Shown piece by piece: positions 26,480 to 30,779 of a stretch of DNA of 30,779 nucleotides. Origin of the DNA: a virus. Below the pieces are notes generated by a model that was not told the DNA's origin, did not search any database, and was given only the letters and a program-made list of their open reading frames with translations. The translations under genes and the position numbers were made by a program. The stretch is taken from positions 1 through 30,779 of IMG/VR virus record IMGVR_UViG_3300043539_000549. One strand, written 5' to 3'. Position 1 is the first letter of the stretch. Each line of letters opens with the position of its first letter.

Positions 26480-26725
26480 CTACCAGGCGGCGCAACTCCA
26501 GTGCTTCGCAGAGAGCTTCGTGCCCGGTGTGTCACAACCATGCCGGGCACGAAAGCTTTTACGGTTCTTCGGGATGTGCTTCTTGATGGTCATGTTCGGA
26601 TCACCAAAGCGCACGAGCTTCACTTGCCCGCCTTCCTTAGCCAAGACAGCGGACTTCTTCGAGGCGCCTGGCGTAGACTTCGGTTTGTTGTACCCGGCAA
26701 ATTTCTGGCCCCGGTAGGTAATCAT
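26480..26725 (-). CDS. Conserved small basic phage protein
   Basis: An 81-residue protein. The start MITYRGQKFAGYNKPK at 26725 was chosen because its ATG overlaps the lipoprotein stop (ATGA). The protein begins with ITYRGQKF.GYNKPK.TPG, has a KK..AVLAKEG pattern and VKLVRFGDPNM, and ends with a basic helix KSFRARHGC followed by KLSAKHW. I recognise this as a widespread family of short phage proteins (I recall the label DUF6321, not checked) with no agreed function. It is strongly basic and may bind nucleic acid or the virion. It ends one base from the scaffold stop on the other strand, and its last third contains the opposite-strand terminator-like hairpin. Confidence 0.7.
   Translation of the reverse strand: MITYRGQKFAGYNKPKSTPGASKKSAVLAKEGGQVKLVRFGDPNMTIKKHIPKNRKSFRARHGCDTPGTKLSAKHWSCAAW
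26514..26560 (+). terminator. Rho-independent terminator candidate for the packaging operon
   Basis: The arm AGCTTCGTGCCCGG (26514-26527) pairs with CCGGGCACGAAAGCT (26543-26557) with a single bulged base, giving about 14 pairs around a 15-base loop, followed by TTTT. It starts 36 bases after the scaffold stop. It lies wholly inside the oppositely oriented 81-residue gene, so the same DNA encodes that protein's C-terminal part. The structure is visible by eye; activity is inferred. Confidence 0.65.
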
Positions 26726-26940
26726 TTGGCTTTCGGCAGTACGTACCACCCAGCTGGAAGTGTAACCCGACTGGGCCCAGAGAGCTTGCCGTCCTTGTCA
26801 AACGCGTAGACGCGAGCGCGGACGGGCTCTGCTAGCATCACGGGGTCACCGCTAGGAACGAGGATCACCTTGGTCTGCTGGCAACCCAGGCAGATTGGCA
26901 ACACGAGCAGCCAAATCAGATTTGAGAGGCTTTGGCGCAT
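26722..26940 (-). CDS. Lipoprotein, possible Rz1-like spanin or surface protein
   Basis: A 72-residue protein. The start MRQSLSNLIWLL at 26940 is chosen over an ATG two codons upstream (26946) because a GGAAG sits about 6 bases before it. A hydrophobic signal segment (residues about 5-19) ends in a lipobox-like ICLGC, placing the lipid cysteine at C20. The position -3 residue is Cys, which is not the usual one. After that the protein is a short beta-like domain (VILVPSGDPVMLAEPVRARVYAFDKDGKL and SRVTLPAGWYVLPK). Small phage lipoproteins near holin-like genes are commonly outer-membrane spanin subunits; that is the likely role but is not proven. Confidence 0.65.
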   Translation of the reverse strand: MRQSLSNLIWLLVLPICLGCQQTKVILVPSGDPVMLAEPVRARVYAFDKDGKLSGPSRVTLPAGWYVLPKAK

Positions 26941-27019
26941 TTCCATCTTCCACTTTCGGTGCAGGCGTCTCTCGGAAGAAATCCAAGAGAGCCTTCACGA
27001 GTTGATAGATCCAGTTCAA
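26852..27019 (-). CDS. Small amphipathic protein, TTG start
   Basis: A 55-residue protein starting at a TTG (NWIYQLVKALLDFFRETPAP...). The TTG overlaps the stop of the preceding holin-like gene (TTGA), and no in-frame ATG exists nearby. The N-terminus is an amphipathic hydrophobic helix, followed by a Pro/Lys/Asp-rich tail. The reading frame is supported by coupling geometry at its start and by its amphipathic pattern. It overlaps the first 89 bases of the lipoprotein gene in another frame. It may be a small membrane-associated lysis or injection accessory; the function is unknown. Confidence 0.5.
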   Translation of the reverse strand: MNWIYQLVKALLDFFRETPAPKVEDGNAPKPLKSDLAARVANLPGLPADQGDPRS

Positions 27020-27210
27020 ACCGGAGGAACGACAGGAGTCTTTTCGGCGTCCTTGGCCATTATGAGACCAATGCCGGCGGTCACCGCTGCGATGGTCGAA
27101 GCGATGTCGATGTTGGTGCTGGGATCGGCGTCGAAGGCGGCCCGTAGGGCGCCGCCAACAGCGATAAGGATTGCCCCGAGGCCAGCGAGAGTTGTTTTCG
27201 TGTTTTTCAT
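27016..27210 (-). CDS. Holin-like two-segment membrane protein
   Basis: A 64-residue protein with two hydrophobic segments, residues about 7-27 (TLAGLGAILIAVGGALRAAF) and about 38-54 (ASTIAAVTAGIGLIMAK), joined by a short acidic loop, with a basic N-terminus (KNTKT). This is the arrangement of many small phage holins, which form the pores that time lysis. The ATG overlaps the previous stop (ATGA). The specific holin label is inferred from topology and neighbours; no endolysin is seen nearby. Confidence 0.55.
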   Translation of the reverse strand: MKNTKTTLAGLGAILIAVGGALRAAFDADPSTNIDIASTIAAVTAGIGLIMAKDAEKTPVVPPV

Positions 27211-27377
27211 TTGGATTTGAACAGCCTATAGGCTCCGTAACAGGCGCACAAGAGACCAACCACAGCGGTCACCAGTCGCACCCAATCGGTTAGGATTGGC
27301 AGGAATGATGCAGCGGTGGCACCTGCTGCTGCTGCTAGGCTGAGTCCAGGGCTGGTGCTGCTGTTCGTTGGTTCCAT
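27207..27377 (-). CDS. Small membrane protein
   Basis: A 56-residue protein read from ATG at 27377 to TGA at 27207-27209. Two hydrophobic stretches are visible, an Ala-rich one (residues about 13-28) and a stronger one, LVTAVVGLLCACYGAYRLF (about 35-53). The C-terminus is Lys-rich (KSK). The start overlaps the previous stop by one base (TAATG) and the stop overlaps the next start (ATGA). It may be a second holin or antiholin; the pairing of two small membrane proteins side by side fits that, but this is inferred. Confidence 0.5.
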   Translation of the reverse strand: MEPTNSSTSPGLSLAAAAGATAASFLPILTDWVRLVTAVVGLLCACYGAYRLFKSK

Positions 27378-27526
27378 TACTCGGATTTAGGCTGTGCGGC
27401 TGCAACTATAAGGTCCACAAGCGGAAGGGCTGCACGGGCGTTAGCAACGCCACCAGCCTTAACCGCGATGTCGATGAGTTGGAGGAGGCTGTTGGCCTGC
27501 TCCTGAGTGAGTTCGATGGTAATCAT
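27377..27526 (-). CDS. Very small helical protein
   Basis: A 49-residue protein (ITIELTQEQANSLLQLIDIAVKAGG...). It is almost entirely helical and slightly acidic with a Lys/Ser/Glu end. The ATG overlaps the stop of the upstream gene (ATGA) and the stop overlaps the next ATG by one base. I recall short proteins of this pattern in phages but cannot assign a function. Confidence 0.5.
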   Translation of the reverse strand: MITIELTQEQANSLLQLIDIAVKAGGVANARAALPLVDLIVAAAQPKSE

Positions 27527-27894
27527 ACGACGGGAGCGTCAGCGATAACCACAGGCTCCGCAACCTTAACCGGAGGCGGCACCGGCACCCACGGCAACGG
27601 CAGCGTCACCACGGGCGGATTGATCTGATTCTCAATCTGCTGCGTCACGTTGGCTTCGATAGCGGTCTTATCGACTCCGTTGCTATAGCACCAGTTCAAG
27701 ACCTGTTCCTGCGTCAGGTCAGGATATGGCGTAAACTCACCAGACGGCGGCTGGAACGAGCAGGAGCCGTAGCAAGTGCCGCTGTATTGATCCTGAGTGC
27801 CGTTGCATCGCCAGTCGGCGGTGATTACGACATCGGTGAGACTGCCTTCGGTCGGCTTAACGAGAAGGCGTTCGATGATCCAGAGGATGGTCAT
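27523..27894 (-). CDS. Conserved small phage protein, Trp/Cys-containing
   Basis: A 123-residue protein. It begins TILWIIERLLVKPTEGSLTDVVITADWRCNGT, followed by a beta-like part with four Cys (WRCNG, TCYGSCSF, WCYSNG), then an acidic helix and a Pro/Val-rich C-terminal tail (VTLPLPWVPVPPPVKVAEPV). I recall the pattern 'VKPTE..LTDVVITA.WR' as a recurrent small phage protein with no known function. It lies 3 bases after the S74 fibre gene and overlaps the next start (ATGA). It may be a fibre accessory, judging by position. Confidence 0.6.
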   Translation of the reverse strand: MTILWIIERLLVKPTEGSLTDVVITADWRCNGTQDQYSGTCYGSCSFQPPSGEFTPYPDLTQEQVLNWCYSNGVDKTAIEANVTQQIENQINPPVVTLPLPWVPVPPPVKVAEPVVIADAPVV

Positions 27895-27897
27895 AAA

Positions 27898-29409
27898 TTA
27901 GCGGGATTCGAGGGTTTGGACGCGGGCGGTGAGTTCTTGGATTGCGGCAACCAAGATGGGGACAACTCGGGACATATCGACTCCCTGCGGCTTGATCGAA
28001 CCATCGGCGTTCACGGCATCCTTTTCACCAGTGACAGCGGCAGGAACGATGTCGGCCAATTCATGGGCCAAGAATCCTTCGCCAGCAGAACCGTCAGACT
28101 TCCAATTATAAACGGAAGGCTTAAGCGCATTAACGCGAGTAAGACCACCAACCAACGGCTTGACAGATTCCTTCAGACGGTAATCTGAAATGGTGTTGTA
28201 AGTGGTAGCAAGCGTTGTAACTGAGATGTTTCCAACCTGAAGCGTCTCACGATAAAATTTAATTGTTTCACCATCCGTTGCAAGTCGGTTACAGAATAAC
28301 GAAGCATCGCTTGTGACTGTTGCTTGAATATACCCTCCTGCTGCTTCTTCAAGACCAACAGTGCCAAGTGCGCTTGCCGTCTTTCCTATAAGCAATCGCC
28401 CATTCGCATCGAGGGTCATTCGAGGGGTTAAAGTCGCCGCAGTGCCAGCTCCAGACGCTCCTGAATTTGGGGCATTGTACCAAATGAATTGTCCCCCATT
28501 TTGATAAAAAGAAGCAGCAGCCGTATTGCTGTTCGCATATTTAAGCCCACCATCATAATAGAGATTTGACCAAAGATACGCTTCGGAGTTACCGCAATAC
28601 AATCCAAATCCTTTTACAGATCCAACCTCAAGACCTCTGTAACCAGATGCACTGAGACTATTAACACTCGGCGTAACCCCCACGCCCAACCCCGTAGAGT
28701 TGAGGGTCATGGCGGTGCCAGCGTTGGTGGCCCATGCGTGTTCGCCAGTCTGATTGATGACGTATCGGTTACTTGCCGCAGTCACTGACCGAATAACAAA
28801 TGAACTGTTTGAAGCACTCGGAATTCCAGCAGACAACGCAAACTCCTCACCACCGGCACCGCTGTTGACCATACGAATTCTTACGTTCGCATTGTCGTTT
28901 CCGCGAATCAAAATCGCGTCAGCTAGATTGTTTGTAAAAATGTCCAGCGGCGCACCGGGAGTCGCCGTACCAATACCCACCCGATTGTTCGTCGAATCCA
29001 CCTTCAGCGTACTCGTATCCACCGTCAGATCGCCAGTGACAACAAGCGGACCATCAATATCCAGCCTGTTTGCGGTCTTGTCCCAGAGAAATTTACTATC
29101 CCCTGCCAACACCCCACCATCATTAAAAATCACCTGCTTATCCGCACCAGCACCACCGGGAGCCGGCGGGGAGAACACCATCCGCATCATCTGATCGACG
29201 ACGATCGACATGATGTCGTCGCTTGGCTGGCGAACGATCTCGTAGAACTCGTCCCACAGCTGTTGCGTGGTCAGGTTCGGATTGAGCGGGGTGCCTACGT
29301 TTGCGTTAGCAAGTACGGCGGCAAGCGTGGCGCGGATCTCATTGGTAGACTTCAGGTTTAGAACCTGTTGAGCCTGCGTAATAAGGGTTTGAATCGAAGG
29401 AGTGGACAT
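27898..29409 (-). CDS. Tail fibre / receptor-binding protein with an S74 intramolecular chaperone
   Basis: A 503-residue protein. The N-terminal ~90 residues are helical (VLNLKSTNEIRATLAAVLA and LWDEFYEIVRQPSDD), likely the particle-attachment part. Next comes VIFNDGG...LAGDSKFLWDK, then repeated beta units of the fibre type (NRVGIGTATPGAPLDI, NGRLLIGKTASALGTVGL). The last ~96 residues are an intramolecular chaperone of the peptidase S74 family, starting SDYRLKESVKPL with the putative self-cleavage Ser at 408, then GFLAHELADIVPAAVTG and a C-terminal coiled coil VVPILVAAIQELTARVQTLESR shortened to its helix pattern. S74 domains help the fibre trimer fold and then cut themselves off. The central part is AT-richer than the ends. 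Confidence 0.8.
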   Translation of the reverse strand: MSTPSIQTLITQAQQVLNLKSTNEIRATLAAVLANANVGTPLNPNLTTQQLWDEFYEIVRQPSDDIMSIVVDQMMRMVFSPPAPGGAGADKQVIFNDGGVLAGDSKFLWDKTANRLDIDGPLVVTGDLTVDTSTLKVDSTNNRVGIGTATPGAPLDIFTNNLADAILIRGNDNANVRIRMVNSGAGGEEFALSAGIPSASNSSFVIRSVTAASNRYVINQTGEHAWATNAGTAMTLNSTGLGVGVTPSVNSLSASGYRGLEVGSVKGFGLYCGNSEAYLWSNLYYDGGLKYANSNTAAASFYQNGGQFIWYNAPNSGASGAGTAATLTPRMTLDANGRLLIGKTASALGTVGLEEAAGGYIQATVTSDASLFCNRLATDGETIKFYRETLQVGNISVTTLATTYNTISDYRLKESVKPLVGGLTRVNALKPSVYNWKSDGSAGEGFLAHELADIVPAAVTGEKDAVNADGSIKPQGVDMSRVVPILVAAIQELTARVQTLESR

Positions 29410-29412
29410 AGG

Positions 29413-29817
29413 TCAGACAAATTCAGCAAAGGTGTAGGACGGGCTTCCGGCGACGGGGGCGACGCTGATTGGGCCAGTGTAGCCTTCAAAAGTCAGTGAT
29501 GATGCGTGAGCGCCAGCGGTTGCGGCGCTCAGAAGAACGTAGTGGTAATCAGTCGCAGTGCATCCGGTTCCAAACTTCAAGTGGAGATGCTCAGCCTTCT
29601 GATTCTGGATTACAAACCGACGGCGACCAGGATTGGCAGCGGCCGTTGCAGTCGCAGTCAGGAGTCCACTTGGGCTCGTTGTGATGCGGGCAGCGTCAGT
29701 TGAAGCAACCTGAATCTGCTGAAGCAGCGACAGCAGCATCGTCTGCTGCAATCCAGGTTCCAGGCAGTCAAAACAACCGCCCGTATCGGCGAGTTCTTGG
29801 GGGGTTAAAACTGGCAT
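29413..29817 (-). CDS. Small virion-type protein, tandem to the fibre
   Basis: A 134-residue protein. The start MPVLTPQELADTGGCFDC at 29817 follows the upstream stop by one base; an ATG at 29841 would overlap it. The N-terminal half is helical with a CFDC pair (QQTMLLSLLQQIQ). The C-terminal half is a beta domain (RRRFVIQNQKAEHLHLKFG, YHYVLLSAA, SSLTFEGYTGPISVAPVAG). I recall a helical head plus beta sandwich with this pattern as a minor structural protein placed next to the capsid and fibre in related phages. The exact role is unknown. Confidence 0.6.
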   Translation of the reverse strand: MPVLTPQELADTGGCFDCLEPGLQQTMLLSLLQQIQVASTDAARITTSPSGLLTATATAAANPGRRRFVIQNQKAEHLHLKFGTGCTATDYHYVLLSAATAGAHASSLTFEGYTGPISVAPVAGSPSYTFAEFV

Positions 29818-29818
29818 A

Positions 29819-30085
29819 TTAGGCTTCCTCCTCCATGTCATCCATCTCCATTTCGGCGCCTTCCATCTCTTCTACGTCCTGCCGGCCGGACTCACCAAGT
29901 GTGATGCCGTCAAACCCGATGATCTCGATGGTGCCACGCGCCGTGGTGCGCCAGTCAACCATTGCGGTTCCGGAGTCGCCTTCGAGTCTCAGCTCCTTGG
30001 GCGGAGTAAACTCGACGGTCTCGACTTCGGGTTCCATACGGCCCATGCCGTCCATCTTTCGTTTACCCATCATTTGTCCGTACAT
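29819..30085 (-). CDS. Small acidic-tailed protein
   Basis: An 88-residue protein starting MYGQMMGKRKMDGMGRM. The start is supported by an AGGA (30093-30096) 7 bases upstream, one of the few clear ribosome-binding sites in the window. The N-terminus is basic and Met/Gly-rich, the middle is beta-like (ELRLEGDSGTAMVDWRTTARGTIEIIGFDG), and the C-terminus is an acidic Met/Glu tail. It lies downstream of the capsid gene and its terminator. It may be a head decoration or completion protein; the evidence is weak. Confidence 0.6.
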   Translation of the reverse strand: MYGQMMGKRKMDGMGRMEPEVETVEFTPPKELRLEGDSGTAMVDWRTTARGTIEIIGFDGITLGESGRQDVEEMEGAEMEMDDMEEEA

Positions 30086-30107
30086 CGTAAAATCCTTTTC
30101 TTTAAAG

Positions 30108-30133
30108 TCTTGGTGAGAGGTCTTGGTGAGAGG
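30108..30133. repeat. Perfect tandem direct repeat, 13 bp x 2
   Basis: TCTTGGTGAGAGG occurs twice in a row, at 30108-30120 and 30121-30133, in the gap between the capsid gene and the 88-residue gene. It directly abuts the nested hairpin at 30133-30169. It could be a binding site or a slippage duplication. Confidence 0.8.
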
Positions 30134-30169
30134 CTGCTAGCGTCCCGGACGCTCCGGGCGGCTACCAGC
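30133..30169. other. Nested GC-rich inverted repeat
   Basis: Outer arms 30133-30141 (GCTGCTAGC) and 30161-30169 (GCTACCAGC) pair with one mismatch. Inner arms CCCGG (30144-30148) and CCGGG (30154-30158) pair around a 5-base loop ACGCT. The element sits between the tandem repeat and the capsid terminator, in non-coding DNA. It may be a processing hairpin in the transcript or a protein site. Confidence 0.55.
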
Positions 30170-30174
30170 ACCTC

Positions 30175-30203
30175 AAAAGGGGGCTCCCCCGAAGGAGAGC
30201 CCC
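30175..30203 (-). terminator. Rho-independent terminator after the capsid gene
   Basis: On the minus strand GGGGCTCTCC pairs with GGGGAGCCCC (one G-U pair) around a UUCG tetraloop, followed by CCTTTT. The stem spans 30180-30203 and the T run covers 30175-30178. It begins 17 bases after the capsid stop. It probably ends most capsid transcripts, allowing higher capsid expression than the downstream genes. Confidence 0.8.
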
Positions 30204-30219
30204 GTTGTTATCGACCCGA

Positions 30220-30779
30220 TTAAATCGCGAACTCCAACGTGACGTTGGTGCAGCTGCTGCCGGCCAGTTGGATAAGGGTGCCAGAGACAACGCTCCAGGT
30301 TCCCTGGCCAGCGCCGAACTCGGCGTCCCAAGCAGCTTGCAACGCGATAATCAAGGCAGCCACGCTAGCTGCGCTGATACCAGCGTTAGCGACGATGTTT
30401 CCATCGCACAAGATGCCGGTGGTTCCGATGACATAACGAGCCGGGTCGGCATCGTTGATGACGGCAGTGAACTGAATCACACTCGGGCAGACAGGGTCCG
30501 CAGAGTTGTAATCCTGAGCGGAATCGCCAGGATCCGCAGCGCAACCAGTGACAATCACAGGGCACGCACCTTGGACCTTGTGGAAGATCGCCTCAAGCCA
30601 TTCCGGATGCTCAGGCTTCACGGCCAACTGGAAGTCGGCGATGAACTTACCTTTGTTTCCACGGCTGTTGTCGATCGGCTTGCCAGCGCAATCGGCGCCC
30701 AAGTCGTTGGTCGCGAACTTCCAGCGACCACCGTAATCCCGAACCAGGAACGGCATATTCGGGTTGACGGCCTCGGGGC
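30220..30779 (-). CDS. Major capsid protein (C-terminal part; N-terminus beyond the right edge)
   Basis: The frame is open from the stop at 30220 to the right edge, so only about the last 186 residues are visible. An internal Met at 30756 is not the true start: upstream codons read ...PEAVNPNMPFLVRDYGGRW with no stop. The visible part contains FLVRDYGGRWKF, NLGADCAGKPIDNSRGNKGKFIADF and LAVKPEHPEWLEAIFH, which I recognise as the C-terminal region of a phage major capsid protein. It ends with a beta-rich domain containing several Cys. The strong terminator just downstream fits a highly expressed gene. It is on the strand opposite to portal and scaffold. Confidence 0.75.
   Translation of the reverse strand, partial: PEAVNPNMPFLVRDYGGRWKFATNDLGADCAGKPIDNSRGNKGKFIADFQLAVKPEHPEWLEAIFHKVQGACPVIVTGCAADPGDSAQDYNSADPVCPSVIQFTAVINDADPARYVIGTTGILCDGNIVANAGISAASVAALIIALQAAWDAEFGAGQGTWSVVSGTLIQLAGSSCTNVTLEFAI

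Noticed and set aside
1-30779. tRNA genes, CRISPR arrays, insertion sequences, integrase or attachment sites
   Set aside because: No cloverleaf, regularly spaced repeat, transposase or recombinase signature was seen on either strand.

Overview
This window is part of the genome of a tailed double-stranded DNA bacteriophage, probably short-tailed (podovirus-like). It carries a large terminase subunit, portal, scaffold and the end of a major capsid protein. It also carries tail and receptor-binding proteins and a set of proteins in the position of the DNA-ejection proteins of T7-like phages. I see no tape measure, tail sheath, integrase, repressor, tRNA, CRISPR array, DNA polymerase or endolysin. 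The genome therefore continues beyond both edges: a RecT-like gene runs off the left end and the capsid gene runs off the right end. The host cannot be named. Base composition looks mid-GC by eye, with AT-richer patches, and most starts lack a Shine-Dalgarno sequence.

There are three transcription blocks. Block 1 is on the minus strand, from 19825 down to 2. In transcription order it encodes a propeller-like tail protein, a 1134-residue beta-helical spike, a fibre-like protein, a Cys-rich structural protein and a cupin. These are followed by two ejection-type proteins, a giant 3150-residue polyvalent protein and a RecT-like annealing protein. Block 2 is on the plus strand, from about 19869 to 26478: terL, ssb, two small genes (one a zinc-ribbon), portal, an 85-residue gene and scaffold. 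It ends at a terminator-like hairpin that lies inside the convergent neighbour. Block 3 is on the minus strand, from the right edge down to 26480. It holds the capsid protein C-terminus, a strong UUCG-loop terminator, two small virion-type genes and an S74-chaperone fibre. A run of very small, overlapping genes follows (a lysis-like set with holin-like proteins and a lipoprotein), then a conserved 81-residue basic protein. No gene-free stretch exceeds 300 bases. The longest, 30086-30219, contains a tandem repeat, a nested hairpin and the terminator.

TerL, portal, scaffold and capsid build and fill the head. The block 1 tail proteins and the two receptor-binding candidates (beta-helix spike, S74 fibre) handle adsorption. 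The ejection-type proteins and the giant protein are probably packaged and injected. The giant protein fuses a membrane-active N-terminus, an N6-adenine methyltransferase-like domain (NPPF), a strawberry-notch-type SF2 helicase and a long C-terminal region with membrane segments. This architecture is like the DarB/polyvalent anti-restriction proteins. It is the most interesting object here: a protein that may both protect and help internalise the incoming genome.
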